Source: Streptoverticillium olivoreticuli subsp. olivoreticuli | GTDB taxonomy: Bacteria > Actinomycetota > Actinomycetes > Streptomycetales > Streptomycetaceae | Direction: 5' to 3' | DNA length: 64,000 bases | Assembly (NCBI RefSeq): GCF_003391135.1 | Contig: NZ_CP031455.1 | Span: 2,046,001-2,110,000, forward strand | Shown: one piece after another, positions 33,954 to 42,787 of the stretch | How the letters are laid out: every line of letters begins with the position of its first letter | How positions within the stretch are numbered: the first letter of the stretch is position 1 | Notes under the pieces: generated by a model | Database searches by the model: none | Told to the model about the DNA's origin: nothing | Seen by the model: the letters and a program-made list of their open reading frames with translations, nothing else | Translations under genes and position numbers: made by a program

Positions 33954-34718
33954 CTAGGCGCCCTGGTGGGCCAGCAGCCGGTCGGCCATCAGGGTGTTGA
34001 CCGCCTTCTGGTGCGAGGCCAGATAGAAGTGGCCGCCCGGGAAGACGTGGAAGTCGAACGGGCCCTCGGTGTGCCCGGCCCACGCCCGGGCCTCCTCCAG
34101 GGTGACCTTGGGGTCCTCGTCCCCGGTCATCGCGGTCACCGGGCAGCGCAGCGGCTCGCCCGGCTCGTAGGTGTAGGTCTCCGCTGCGTGGTAGTCGGCG
34201 CGGATCGCCGGGAGGACCATGCGCAGGATCTCGTCGTCGCCGAGGAGCTGCGAGTCGGTGCCGCTCAGCTTCTTCAGCTCGGCGATCATGCCGTTGTCGT
34301 CCTGCTGGTGCACGGTCTCGTGCCGGTGCCTGGACGGCGCGCGGCGGGCGGAGGCGAAGAGCCCGGCGAGGACGATGCCCTTCTCCCGCTCGAAGCGGCG
34401 GGCGACCTCGAAGGCCAGCGTGGCGCCCATGCTGTGCCCGAACAGCGCCAGCGGCCGGTCGGCCCACGGCAGCAGCGCGGCGAACACCCGGTCGGCGAGG
34501 TCGGGGATGTTGTCTATGAGCGGCTCCGCGCGGCGGTCCTGGCGGCCGGGGTACTGCAGGCACAGCACGTCGACGGAGTCCGGCATGGCCTGCGACACGG
34601 GGAAGTAGAAGCTCGCCGAGCCACCGGCGTGCGGCAGGCAGACCAGCCGGGTGACGGCGTCCGGGCGCGGGTGGAACCTGCGGACCCACAGGCCGTTGTC
34701 CTCGGTGTTGTCGATCAC
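33954..34718 (-). CDS. Type II thioesterase (GrsT-like), orphan
   Basis: 254-residue alpha/beta-hydrolase thioesterase that normally removes wrong acyl groups from carrier domains of PKS or NRPS systems. It contains LVCLPHAGGSASFYF at the start, the nucleophile in LFGHSMGATLAFE, the Asp in MTGDEDPKV and the His in FPGGHFYLAS. Length and motifs are complete. GTG 34718 follows GGAAGG. No assembly-line gene is in the window, so its partner is elsewhere or the gene has moved. A CTTGATCAAG palindrome in its promoter region suggests its own regulation. Confidence 0.93.
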   Translation of the reverse strand: MIDNTEDNGLWVRRFHPRPDAVTRLVCLPHAGGSASFYFPVSQAMPDSVDVLCLQYPGRQDRRAEPLIDNIPDLADRVFAALLPWADRPLALFGHSMGATLAFEVARRFEREKGIVLAGLFASARRAPSRHRHETVHQQDDNGMIAELKKLSGTDSQLLGDDEILRMVLPAIRADYHAAETYTYEPGEPLRCPVTAMTGDEDPKVTLEEARAWAGHTEGPFDFHVFPGGHFYLASHQKAVNTLMADRLLAHQGA

Positions 34719-34762
34719 GGGTCGGTCGTTCCTTCCAACGAAAATTCGGCATACGGAACAAA

Positions 34763-34772
34763 CTTGATCAAG
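34763..34772. promoter_or_regulatory. Perfect 10-bp palindrome upstream of thioesterase gene
   Basis: CTTGATCAAG, 45-54 bp upstream of the thioesterase GTG. The size would fit a small operator half or core. It could also be chance, since 10-bp palindromes are not rare. Confidence 0.3.
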
Positions 34773-34882
34773 AGTGACGAACAGCCTTGTGCGGCAGGGC
34801 TCTTGCCGAGGCCCCGCCGCACACCGTCACTTCGCCACCTTATGGGGCCGTGACGTCCTGTCCGATGAGCGCGCTCAGCCGA

Positions 34883-35497
34883 TCACTTCTTGATGGACCA
34901 CTGGGCCGACTGCGACGCGAGGCCGGAGTTCAGGCCGAACTGCATCGTCTGCGCGTTGAACTTCTCGGGCACCGAGAAGACGATCCAGCCGAGGGCCTTC
35001 TGACCGACGGGCAGCTTGAGCCCGGCTTCCAGCTCGGGGCTCACGCTCGCGGACCCGAGGATGGTCCCCTTGTAGCTCTGACCCTTGTCGTCGATGGCCT
35101 TGGCGCCGTTCTGGGGGCTGTCCTCGTACTGCACCGTGCCCGTGTTGACCAGCTCGAACTGGGCGGCGACATACTTCTCGCCAGGCTTCGGCCGGCTGAA
35201 TTGATTCGTCGTGGTGACCTTGTCGTTCCAGTCCTTGAAGGTGACGTCGAGCTGCTCGCCGGGCTTCATCCCCTTGAGGGTGGCCGCGGTGCCGCGCTGC
35301 TCGACCCCTCCCTCGCTCCCCTTGTCCCCCTTGCCGTTGCCGCCGTCGGCGGGCTGGGATCCCTGCCGGCCAGGGCTCTTGTCGGCAGTGGCGGGCTTGC
35401 TCGACTGACCGCCGGTGGCGTTGGTGTCCTCGTTGCACGCGGTGGCCGTGGCGGCGATCGCCATGACGGCCGCGACGGCGGCGAGTTGACGGCGCAT
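34883..35497 (-). CDS. DUF4352-type lipoprotein
   Basis: 204-residue lipoprotein. The signal peptide MRRQLAAVAAVMAIAATATA ends at the lipobox Cys21. A Gly/Ser/Lys-rich linker follows to about residue 75, then an immunoglobulin-like beta domain of the DUF4352/telomeric-repeat-like type (YVAAQFELVNTGTVQYEDSP, GWIVFSVPEKFNAQT). It would be anchored on the outer face of the membrane. The function is not known; such domains occur in signalling or protein-binding lipoproteins. The ATG at 35497 follows AGGGGGA. Confidence 0.87.
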   Translation of the reverse strand: MRRQLAAVAAVMAIAATATACNEDTNATGGQSSKPATADKSPGRQGSQPADGGNGKGDKGSEGGVEQRGTAATLKGMKPGEQLDVTFKDWNDKVTTTNQFSRPKPGEKYVAAQFELVNTGTVQYEDSPQNGAKAIDDKGQSYKGTILGSASVSPELEAGLKLPVGQKALGWIVFSVPEKFNAQTMQFGLNSGLASQSAQWSIKK

Positions 35498-35636
35498 GGT
35501 GGAAATCCCCCTGGTGAGTTCTGCTGACCGGCTCATTCTTGCGTCGCTTTTCGGCCAAGATCACCAAACGGGGGCCCTGTGGGAATCCTGTGACATGTCC
35601 GCGATGATTCCGTGGCGAGGTCACCGGCGGTCGCGC

Positions 35637-36866
35637 TCAGCGGATCGGCATGCCCGAGATCGTCCGCGCGATGACGAGGCGCTGGATCTCGCTCGTGCCC
35701 TCAAAAATCGTGTAAATGGCCGCATCCCGGTGCATGCGCTCCACCGGATACTCCCGGGTGTAGCCGTTGCCGCCGAGGATCTGCATCGCCTGGGCCGTCA
35801 CCGTCTTCGCCGTCTCCCCCGCGAAGAGCTTCGACATCGACCCCTCCGCCGCGGTGAAGGGCCTGCCCGCGGTGGCCATCCAGGACGCGCGCCAGACCAG
35901 GAGGCGGGCGGCGTCCACCCGGGTGCGCATGTCGGCCAACTGGAAGGCGATGCCCTGGTTGTCGATGATGGGGCGGCCGAACTGGACGCGCGTCTTGGCG
36001 TAGTCGAGCGCCACCTCGTACGCGGCGCGGGCGATGCCGACCGCCTGGGCGCCGACCGCCGGGCGGGACGCCTCGAAGGTGGCCATCGCGGCGTTCGGCG
36101 AACCCGCGCCACGCTCCCCCGCCGCCCGCTCGCGCGCCCTGGCCAGCCGCTCGTCCAGCTTCTCCTTGCCGCCGAGCAGACAGTGGCCGGGGACGCGGAC
36201 GCCGTCGAGGACGACCTCGGCGGTGTGGGAGGCGCGGATGCCGTGCTTCTTGAACTTCTGACCCTGGGAGAGCCCGGGGGTGCCCGGCGGGACGATGAAG
36301 GAGGCGTGGCCGCGCGAGCCCAGCTCCGGGTCGACCACGGCGACGACGACGTGGACATTGGCGATGCCGCCGTTGGTCGCCCAGGTCTTGGTGCCGTTGA
36401 TCACCCATTCGTCCTTGGCCTCGTCGTAGACGGCGCGGGTGCGCATGGCCGAGACGTCCGAGCCGGCGTCGGGCTCGGAGGAGCAGAAGGCGGCCACCTT
36501 CACATCGGCCGCGTCGCCGTACATCTGCGGCACCCAGGTGCCCACTTGCTCCTCGGTGCCATTGGTGAGCACGCCGATCGCGGCGAGGCCGGTGCCCGCG
36601 ATGGCGAGCCCGAGGCCCGCGTCGCCCCAGAAGAGCTCCTCCAGGGTCATGGGAACGCCCAGGCCGGTGGGGTCGAAGAACTGCTGGGCGTAGAAGTCGA
36701 GGGAATAGAGCCCGATCTTGGCCGCCTCCTGGACGACCGGCCACGGGAACTCCTCGCGCTCGTCCCACTCCGCGGCGGCCGGGCGCATCACGTCGACCGC
36801 GAAGCCATGGATCCAGTCACGAATGCCCCGCTGATCCTCGTCGAGCTCCATCATGAACTGCGTCAC
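35637..36866 (-). CDS. Acyl-CoA dehydrogenase
   Basis: 409-residue FAD acyl-CoA dehydrogenase. It contains [18 protein letters not shown] (FAD/acyl site), [35 protein letters not shown], and the C-terminal [21 protein letters not shown] with the catalytic Glu position of the short/branched-chain class. GTG 36866 follows GGAGGGG. It is divergent from a TetR regulator with a perfect inverted repeat between them, so it is probably repressed by that protein and induced by an acyl-CoA or fatty acid. It likely acts in fatty-acid or branched-chain acyl oxidation. Confidence 0.94.
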   Translation of the reverse strand: MTQFMMELDEDQRGIRDWIHGFAVDVMRPAAAEWDEREEFPWPVVQEAAKIGLYSLDFYAQQFFDPTGLGVPMTLEELFWGDAGLGLAIAGTGLAAIGVLTNGTEEQVGTWVPQMYGDAADVKVAAFCSSEPDAGSDVSAMRTRAVYDEAKDEWVINGTKTWATNGGIANVHVVVAVVDPELGSRGHASFIVPPGTPGLSQGQKFKKHGIRASHTAEVVLDGVRVPGHCLLGGKEKLDERLARARERAAGERGAGSPNAAMATFEASRPAVGAQAVGIARAAYEVALDYAKTRVQFGRPIIDNQGIAFQLADMRTRVDAARLLVWRASWMATAGRPFTAAEGSMSKLFAGETAKTVTAQAMQILGGNGYTREYPVERMHRDAAIYTIFEGTSEIQRLVIARTISGMPIR

Positions 36867-36892
36867 GACCCCTCCAACTCGTCATTACTCGC

Positions 36893-36912
36893 GGTAACAT
36901 GAGTATGTTACC
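36893..36912. promoter_or_regulatory. Perfect inverted repeat, likely operator of the TetR regulator at 37017
   Basis: GGTAACAT-gagt-ATGTTACC, two 8-bp arms, between the acyl-CoA dehydrogenase (start 36866) and tetR (start 37017). A second, overlapping symmetrical element TTAC-tcgcg-GTAA sits just to its left, and GTTAC copies recur further right at about 36967-36987. This cluster of GTAA/TTAC half-sites suggests cooperative binding and control of both genes. Confidence 0.7.
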
Positions 36913-37016
36913 CACCAGTAGAGGTGTCAACTGCCCAACCTCCCGGATTCGCTGAGTGGGCTTGGTGTTACGTTGCGCAGGCGTTACCGGAACACAGGGG
37001 CGGGGAGGCAGGTCCT

Positions 37017-37673
37017 ATGGAAACCAGTCAGCGGGACGATCAGCAGCGGGCGGCGGAGCGACGGCGCAAAGAGCTGCTGGAGGCCGCGGACCGGGTGGTG
37101 CTGAGGGACGGGCCGGGGGCGTCGATGAACGCCATCGCGGCCGAGGCGGGCATCACGAAGCCCATCCTCTACCGGCACTTCGGCGACAAGGGCGGCCTCT
37201 ACCGCGCCCTGGCCGTACGGCACACGGACGCGCTGCTCGCGGGGCTGCGCGCCGCGCTCGACGCCCCGGCGGCCACCCGGCGCGAGCGCGTCGAGGCGAC
37301 GCTCGACACGTACCTCGCGGCCATAGAGGCACGGCCGCAGGTCTACCGCTTCCTGATGCACCCCGCCGACGAGGGCCACCCCTCCGACCACGGCGAGCAG
37401 GGCTTCGACGTGGGCCGGCACTCCGCTCCACTGCTGCGCCGGCTCGGCGAGGAGCTGGCCCAGGTGATAGCCGAGCGCGTCGACCTCGGGCCGGGCAGCG
37501 ACGAGCTGGCGCGCGCGTGGGGGCACGGCATCGTCGGCATGATGCACGCGGCGGGTGACTGGTGGCTGCGCGAGCGGCCGTTCCCGCGCGCGCATCTGGT
37601 GCGCCACCTCGCGGATCTGCTGTGGGGCCGGCTCGCGGCGGCGGGCGACCTGGAGGGCGGGCCGGGTTTCTGA
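37017..37673 (+). CDS. TetR-family regulator, probable repressor of the adjacent acyl-CoA dehydrogenase
   Basis: 218-residue TetR protein. The HTH (AADRVVLRDGPGASMNAIAA, then AGITKPILYRHFGDKGGLYR) lies at about residues 20-65. The C-terminal ligand domain is helical with RPQVYRFLMHPADEGHPSD and a final WWLRERPFPRAHLVRHLADL. The ATG at 37017 gives METSQRDDQQRAAERRRKEL and has AGG-rich sequence upstream. The divergent target is an acyl-CoA dehydrogenase, so an acyl-CoA ligand is a reasonable guess. A long hairpin at 37687-37749 follows the gene. Confidence 0.93.
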   Translation: METSQRDDQQRAAERRRKELLEAADRVVLRDGPGASMNAIAAEAGITKPILYRHFGDKGGLYRALAVRHTDALLAGLRAALDAPAATRRERVEATLDTYLAAIEARPQVYRFLMHPADEGHPSDHGEQGFDVGRHSAPLLRRLGEELAQVIAERVDLGPGSDELARAWGHGIVGMMHAAGDWWLRERPFPRAHLVRHLADLLWGRLAAAGDLEGGPGF

Positions 37674-37686
37674 CCGGGGCTCAAGC

Positions 37687-37749
37687 GCCGGACGGGCCTG
37701 GATGTGCCGCAGGTCGAGGATCAGGTGCGGCACATCCAGCCCGTCCGGC
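37687..37749. terminator. Long hairpin between convergent tetR and def genes; shares a core with other intergenic repeats
   Basis: A stem of about 24 bp with one bulged C (GCCGGACGGGC...TGTGCCGCA pairing with TGCGGCACA...GCCCGTCCGGC) and a 14-base loop. It probably terminates both convergent genes. The core AAGCGCCGGACGGGC also occurs at 57399-57413 and, inverted, near 47061-47079. Confidence 0.8.
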
Positions 37750-37765
37750 CCGCACGGTCAACCGG

Positions 37766-38308
37766 TCAGGCTGCAGCCCAAGGCGCCCTCCGGGCAGCCC
37801 GCAGCGCCCGGTAGCGGCGCAGGCCGGTGAGGTGGTCGAGGTACAGGCCGCCGTCGAGGTGGTCGCACTCGTGCTGGAGGCACCGGGCGAAGAACCCGGT
37901 GCCGCGCGCGTGGACCGGCGCCCCGTCCGCGGTGAAGCCCTCCACCTCGGCGTGGTCGAAGCGCGGGGTGCCCGCCTCGATGCCGGGCACGGACAGACAG
38001 CCCTCGGGGCCGCGGACCGTGACGCCGTCGGCCACCACCAGCCGGGGGTTGACGAGGTGGCCGAGGTGACGGCGGTCCTCGTCGTCCGGGCAGTCGTAGA
38101 CGAAGACCCGCAGCGGGACGCCGATCTGGTTGGCGGCCAGGCCCACGCCCTCGGCCGCGTACATCGTGGCGAACATGTCCTCGATGAGTTTCGCGAGGTC
38201 GGGACCGAAGTCCGTGACCTCCTCGCACGGTGCGCCGAGACCCCGGTCGCCGAGCAGCCGCATGGGCCGCACCTGTCCTGCACTGCCGGGAATCGAGCCT
38301 GTTCGCAT
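37766..38308 (-). CDS. def: Peptide deformylase
   Basis: 180-residue metalloenzyme that removes the N-formyl group from new proteins. The three motifs are intact: GVGLAANQIG, EGCLSVPG (metal Cys) and HECDHLDG (two His and catalytic Glu). The ATG at 38308 is used here; it lacks a ribosome site and has TACGCT nearby, fitting a leaderless mRNA. The ATG 15 codons later (MRLLGDRGLG), with AGGTG upstream, is a real alternative and matches typical deformylase starts. It is convergent with tetR and divergent from murT. Streptomyces usually carry several def copies. Confidence 0.94.
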   Translation of the reverse strand: MRTGSIPGSAGQVRPMRLLGDRGLGAPCEEVTDFGPDLAKLIEDMFATMYAAEGVGLAANQIGVPLRVFVYDCPDDEDRRHLGHLVNPRLVVADGVTVRGPEGCLSVPGIEAGTPRFDHAEVEGFTADGAPVHARGTGFFARCLQHECDHLDGGLYLDHLTGLRRYRALRAARRAPWAAA

Positions 38309-38474
38309 GGGGTCAAGCGTACGTTCCGGGGACTCTGGGTTCGGGCCCGCGGCCGGATCTCGATAGGCTGAGCCCCGACCGAAGCCTCCTGGCTGGCGAT
38401 TCGGCGCGGAGGGGGCGTTCCACCGGCGGACCAGGGACAGGCAGCGGCGCCGGATGCAAGGAGGATCTAGGACG

Positions 38475-39713
38475 ATGGCAGGCAACACGGGGCCGCTGTC
38501 GCCGCGGGCCAAGCTGGCCGTGACGGCGGGCAAGGCTGCTGCGGCGGTGTCGCGAGCCGCGGGCCGCGGCAGCGGATCGGTGATCGGCGGCAAGGTCGCG
38601 CTCAAGCTCGACCCCGATCTGCTGGCCCGGCTGGCGACCCACCTGGACGTGGTCCTGGTGTCCGCCACCAACGGCAAGACGACCACGACCCGGCTGATCG
38701 CCGAGGCGCTGCGGGCCAGCGGCCCGGTGGTCTCCAACGCGCTGGGCGCGAACATGCCGGCCGGCATCACCTCCGCCCTCGCGGGCGGCTCGGACGCGCG
38801 CTACGGCGTGATCGAGGTGGACGAGAAGTACCTGGCGGGAGTCGCCCGGGATGTCTCGCCCAAGGCCATAGCGCTGCTGAACCTCTCGCGCGACCAGCTC
38901 GACCGGGCCGCGGAGACGCGCATGCTCGCCGAGCACTGGCGCGAGGGCCTGGCGGGCACGAAGGCCGTGGTGATCGCGAACGCCGACGACCCGCTGATCG
39001 TATGGGCCGCCTCCTCCTCGCCGAACGTGGTGTGGGTGGCGGCCGGCCAGGAGTGGAAGGACGACGCCTGGTCGTGCCCGTCGTGCGGTGGCGTGATGCA
39101 GCGCCCCGGCGACGACTGGTTCTGCGGCGAGTGCGGTTTCCGCCGGCCGACCCCGAGCTGGGCGCTGTCGGGCGACTACGTCCTCGACCCGCACGGCAGC
39201 GCGTGGCCGATCCACCTGCAGCTGCCGGGCCGGGCCAACAAGGCGAACGCCACCACGTCGGCGGCCGTCGCAGCCACCTTCGGGGTGCCGCCGCAGGTCG
39301 CGCTGGAGCGGATGTACCAGGTGCAGGCGGTCGCGGGCCGGTTCGACGTGGTGTCGTTCCTGGGCCGTGACGTCCGGCTGCTGCTGGCGAAGAACCCGGC
39401 CGGCTGGCTGGAGACCTTCTCCCTCATCGACGGACCGCCGGCCCCGGTGATCCTCGGCGTGAACGCGCGCGGCGCGGACGGCACCGACACCTCGTGGCTG
39501 TGGGACGTCGACTACACCCGCCTCGCCGGGCACCCGATCTTCGTGATCGGCGACCGCAAGCTCGACCTCGCGGTGCGGCTGGAGGTCGCGGGCCTGGACT
39601 TCCGGGTCTGCGAGACCGTCGACGAGGCGGTGCAGTCCGCGCCGCCCGGCAGGATCGAGCTGATCGCGAACTACACGGCGTTCCAGGACGTGCGCCGTCG
39701 CGTAGGCAACTGA
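38475..39713 (+). CDS. murT: Lipid II isoglutaminyl synthase, Mur-ligase-like subunit MurT
   Basis: 412-residue subunit of the MurT/GatD complex that amidates the D-Glu of lipid II to D-isoglutamine in peptidoglycan synthesis. The Mur-ligase P-loop is VSATNGKTTTTRL, followed by LGANMPAGITSAL and LNLSRDQLDR. The four-cysteine zinc ribbon typical of MurT is SCPSCGGVMQ...CGECGFRR. The C-terminal DUF1727 domain ends ELIANYTAFQDVRRRVG. The ATG at 38475 follows GGATCTAGGACG. gatD starts 32 bp downstream on the same strand, so the two form an operon. Confidence 0.95.
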   Translation: MAGNTGPLSPRAKLAVTAGKAAAAVSRAAGRGSGSVIGGKVALKLDPDLLARLATHLDVVLVSATNGKTTTTRLIAEALRASGPVVSNALGANMPAGITSALAGGSDARYGVIEVDEKYLAGVARDVSPKAIALLNLSRDQLDRAAETRMLAEHWREGLAGTKAVVIANADDPLIVWAASSSPNVVWVAAGQEWKDDAWSCPSCGGVMQRPGDDWFCGECGFRRPTPSWALSGDYVLDPHGSAWPIHLQLPGRANKANATTSAAVAATFGVPPQVALERMYQVQAVAGRFDVVSFLGRDVRLLLAKNPAGWLETFSLIDGPPAPVILGVNARGADGTDTSWLWDVDYTRLAGHPIFVIGDRKLDLAVRLEVAGLDFRVCETVDEAVQSAPPGRIELIANYTAFQDVRRRVGN

Positions 39714-39745
39714 AGACCCCACAAAAGCACCGAAGGATTGTGAGC

Positions 39746-40474
39746 ATGAGCCAGAACAGTCTGCGTGTGGTGTGGGTCTACCCCGACCTGCTCAGCACCT
39801 ACGGCGACCAGGGCAACGCCCTGGTCCTGGAGCGGCGCGCGCGCCAGCGCCGCCTGGACGTCCAGCGGGTGGACATCCGCTCCGACCAGCCCATCCCGAC
39901 CTCGGGTGACATCTACCTGATCGGCGGCGGCGAGGACCGTCCGCAGCGGCTGGCGGCCGAGCGGCTGCGCCGTGACGGCGGTCTGAACAGGGCCGTCGCC
40001 AACGGCGCGATCGTCTTCTCGGTGTGCGCCGGCTACCAGATCCTGGGCAACGAGTTCATCAACGACCTGGGCCAGCGCGAGCAGGGCCTGGGGCTGCTGG
40101 ACGTCGTGAGCACCCGCGGCGAGGCCGAGCGGTGCGTCGGTGACGTGCTGGCCGACATCGACCCCCGGCTGGGCCTGCCCCCGCTGAGCGGCTTCGAGAA
40201 CCACCAGGGCATCACCCATGTCGGCCGGAACGCGCGGCCTCTCGCGCAGGTCCGGATCGGCAGGGGCAACGGCACGGGCGACGGCACCGAGGGCGCGTAC
40301 AACGACACCGTCTTCGGTACGTACATGCACGGCCCGGTCATGGCCCGCAACCCGCACATCGCGGACATGCTGATCAAGCTGGCGCTGGACGTCAACGCCC
40401 TGCCGCCGGTCGACGACCGCTGGTACGAAGCGCTGCGCGACGAGCGGATCGCGGCGGCGACCCAGCCCGCGTAG
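39746..40474 (+). CDS. gatD: Lipid II isoglutaminyl synthase, glutamine amidotransferase subunit GatD
   Basis: 242-residue class I glutamine amidotransferase that supplies ammonia to MurT. It contains WVYPDLLSTYGDQGNALVL at the start, the nucleophile Cys in FSVCAGYQILG, NHQGITHVG, and the catalytic His in VFGTYMHGPVMARNP. It follows murT by 32 bp. The ATG at 39746 has GAAGGA upstream. Two hairpins at 40483-40550 end the operon. Confidence 0.95.
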   Translation: MSQNSLRVVWVYPDLLSTYGDQGNALVLERRARQRRLDVQRVDIRSDQPIPTSGDIYLIGGGEDRPQRLAAERLRRDGGLNRAVANGAIVFSVCAGYQILGNEFINDLGQREQGLGLLDVVSTRGEAERCVGDVLADIDPRLGLPPLSGFENHQGITHVGRNARPLAQVRIGRGNGTGDGTEGAYNDTVFGTYMHGPVMARNPHIADMLIKLALDVNALPPVDDRWYEALRDERIAAATQPA

Positions 40475-40482
40475 TACGCGGT

Positions 40483-40550
40483 ACGGGCCGTTCGGCCCGT
40501 ATGACGGACGGTTGTGTTCCCCGCCACCCACCGCTTGTAGGGTGGCGGGG
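40483..40550 (+). terminator. Two tandem hairpins after gatD
   Basis: ACGGGCCG-tt-CGGCCCGT at 40483-40500 and CCCCGCCACCC-loop-GGGTGGCGGGG at 40519-40550, both perfect stems. They lie between gatD and the pfkA gene on the same strand and should separate the two transcripts. Confidence 0.8.
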
Positions 40551-40605
40551 ATCCAGCCGGACGACGGGGTCCGGTCTCCGGCCCCTGTTGTGAAGGTTCC
40601 CTGTC

Positions 40606-41631
40606 ATGCGCATTGGTGTACTCACCTCCGGTGGCGACTGCCCCGGTCTGAACGCCGTCATCAGGTCCGTCGTGCACCGCGCCGTGGTCGACCACGGCGA
40701 CGAGGTCATCGGTTTCCACGACGGCTGGCGGGGGCTGCTGGAGGCCGACTACCGCAAGCTCGACCTGGACTCCGTGGCGGGCATCCTCGCCACCGGCGGC
40801 ACGGTCCTGGGCTCGTCGCGGGTGCAGCCCGCGCAGCTGCGGGACGGGGTCGAGCGGGCCAGGGGCCATGTCGCCGACCTCGGTCTCGACGTCGTCATCC
40901 CGATCGGCGGCGAGGGCACGCTGAAGGCGGCGCGGCTGCTGTCGGACGCCGGGCTGCCCGTCGTGGGCGTCCCGAAGACCATCGACAACGACATCGCGTC
41001 GACCGACGTGACCTTCGGCTTCGACACGGCCGTGGGCGTCGCCACGGACGCCCTGGACCGGCTGAAGACGACCGCCGAGTCGCACCAGCGCGTACTGATC
41101 GTCGAGGTCATGGGCCGCCACACGGGGTGGATCGCCCTGCACTCGGGCATGGCCGCGGGCGCGCACGCCATCGTCGTACCGGAGCGGCCCTTCGACATCG
41201 ACGAGCTGACCGAGGTCGTCGGCCGCCGCTTCGAGGACGGCAAGCGCTTCGCGATCGTGGTGGTCGCCGAGGGCGCCAAGCCGCGCGAGGGCTCGATGGC
41301 CTTCGAGATCGGCGCCACGGACGTGTACGGACACGAGCGCTTCGCGGGCGTGGCCCGGCAGCTCGCCGGTGAGCTGGAGCGGCGCCTGGGCAAGGAGGCC
41401 CGCCCGGTGATACTCGGCCATGTGCAGCGCGGCGGTACGCCCACGGCGTACGACCGGGTGCTCGCGACGCGGTTCGGCTGGCACGCGGTGGAGGCCGCGC
41501 ACCAGCGGGCGTTCGGGATGATGACGGCGCTGCGCGGCACGGACATCACGCTGGTGCCGCTGGCGGAAGCGGTCGAACGGCTCAAGACGGTGCCGCACGA
41601 GCGGTACGCGGAAGTGGAGTGCGTGCTCTAG
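40606..41631 (+). CDS. pfkA: 6-phosphofructokinase, ATP-type by Gly104
   Basis: 341-residue phosphofructokinase of the actinobacterial group III. It contains IGVLTSGGDCPGLNAVIRSV, the phosphate-donor site GGEGT at 101-105, PKTIDNDI (catalytic Asp), MGRHTGWIA and GHVQRGGTPTAYDR. Gly at position 104 is the ATP-type residue, where PPi-dependent enzymes have Asp. It phosphorylates fructose 6-phosphate in glycolysis. It has its own transcription unit, isolated by the two upstream hairpins. Streptomyces often hold two or three pfkA paralogues, so this may not be the main one. Confidence 0.95.
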   Translation: MRIGVLTSGGDCPGLNAVIRSVVHRAVVDHGDEVIGFHDGWRGLLEADYRKLDLDSVAGILATGGTVLGSSRVQPAQLRDGVERARGHVADLGLDVVIPIGGEGTLKAARLLSDAGLPVVGVPKTIDNDIASTDVTFGFDTAVGVATDALDRLKTTAESHQRVLIVEVMGRHTGWIALHSGMAAGAHAIVVPERPFDIDELTEVVGRRFEDGKRFAIVVVAEGAKPREGSMAFEIGATDVYGHERFAGVARQLAGELERRLGKEARPVILGHVQRGGTPTAYDRVLATRFGWHAVEAAHQRAFGMMTALRGTDITLVPLAEAVERLKTVPHERYAEVECVL

Positions 41632-41734
41632 CCGCTCCCGGCGGCCGCCGCCGCAAGCCGCCCCCGCCCGGAGCTCCGGCCAGGAGCGCCTCTAGTCTTG
41701 ACGAGGCGCATTGGTGCGAAATGGGAGAGAGCGG

Positions 41735-42685
41735 ATGGATCACAGCGGGCACGGCATGATGATGGACATGCCGCCGTTCACGCTGGGACGGGGGTTGCAG
41801 TACAGCAGCGAACCCTTCTTCTTGATCGGCTGCCTGCTGGCGCTGGGACTGTACGGCTGGGGCGTGGTCCGGCTGCGACGGCGGGGCGACGCCTGGCCGG
41901 TGGGCCGGATCGTGGCGTTCGTGGCCGGCGTGCTGACGGTGGCGCTGGTGATGTGCACCAAGCTGAACGACTACGGCATGGTCATGTTCAGCGTGCACAT
42001 GGTGCAGCACATGGTGATCAGCATGCTCTCGCCGATCCTGCTGCTGCTCGGCGCGCCGGTGACGCTGACGCTGCGGGCGCTGCCCACGGCCGGGCGGGGC
42101 CGCAAGGGGCCCCGCGAGCTGCTGGTGTCGCTGCTGCACAGCCGCTACATGCGGATCATCACGCACCCGGCGTTCACGATCCCGCTGTTCATCGCGAGCC
42201 TCTACGCGCTCTACTTCACCCCGATCTTCGACTTCCTCATGGAGTCCAGGACCGGGCACATCGCGATGATGGTGCACTTCCTCGCGGTCGGCCTGGTGTT
42301 CTTCTGGCCGATCATGGGCGTGGACCCGGGGCCGCACCGGCCGGGCTATGTGATGCGGATGCTGGAGCTGTTCGCGGGCATGCCGTTCCACGCGTTCTTC
42401 GGCATCGCGCTGATGATGGCGTCGGAGCCGATGATCGGCACGTATATGCACCCCCCGGCGTCGCTGGGCATCGACGCCCTGGAGGACCAGCAGGCCGGCG
42501 GCGGCATCGCCTGGGCGTTCAGCGAGATCCCCTCGGTCGTGGTGCTGCTGGCCCTCGTCCTCCAGTGGTACCGCTCGGAGCAGCGGCAGGCCCGGCGCTT
42601 CGACCGGGCCGCGGACCGCGACGGCGACAAGGAGCTGGCGGCCTACAACGCGTACCTGGCGTCGCTCCAGGGCCGTGGGCAGTAG
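41735..42685 (+). CDS. CtaG-like membrane protein (cytochrome c oxidase assembly, caa3_CtaG)
   Basis: 316-residue integral membrane protein of the caa3_CtaG family, linked to assembly of the copper centre of cytochrome oxidase. The Met/His-rich N-terminus (MDHSGHGMMMDMPP) could bind copper. About seven membrane segments follow. Conserved His residues occur in VHMVQHMVISMLSPILLLLG, MMVHFLAVG and GMPFHAFFGIALM. The ATG at 41735 is used. A hairpin at 42705-42744 ends the gene. It is also possible that it acts in copper homeostasis rather than oxidase assembly. Confidence 0.9.
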   Translation: MDHSGHGMMMDMPPFTLGRGLQYSSEPFFLIGCLLALGLYGWGVVRLRRRGDAWPVGRIVAFVAGVLTVALVMCTKLNDYGMVMFSVHMVQHMVISMLSPILLLLGAPVTLTLRALPTAGRGRKGPRELLVSLLHSRYMRIITHPAFTIPLFIASLYALYFTPIFDFLMESRTGHIAMMVHFLAVGLVFFWPIMGVDPGPHRPGYVMRMLELFAGMPFHAFFGIALMMASEPMIGTYMHPPASLGIDALEDQQAGGGIAWAFSEIPSVVVLLALVLQWYRSEQRQARRFDRAADRDGDKELAAYNAYLASLQGRGQ

Positions 42686-42704
42686 GCGGACGCCGTAGCG
42701 GCAG

Positions 42705-42744
42705 GGGCCGCGGCCGGGAGACGATGGTCTCCTGGCCGCGGCCC
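42705..42744 (+). terminator. Hairpin after the CtaG-like gene
   Basis: GGGCCGCGGCC-gggagac...ggtctcct-GGCCGCGGCCC forms a long stem with one mismatch, 20 bp after the stop. Its position fits transcription termination before the small membrane-protein gene at 42788. Confidence 0.75.
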
Positions 42745-42787
42745 TTCGTTCTTCCACGCACCCGGGCCGCCGTGAGGAGGTACGGGC

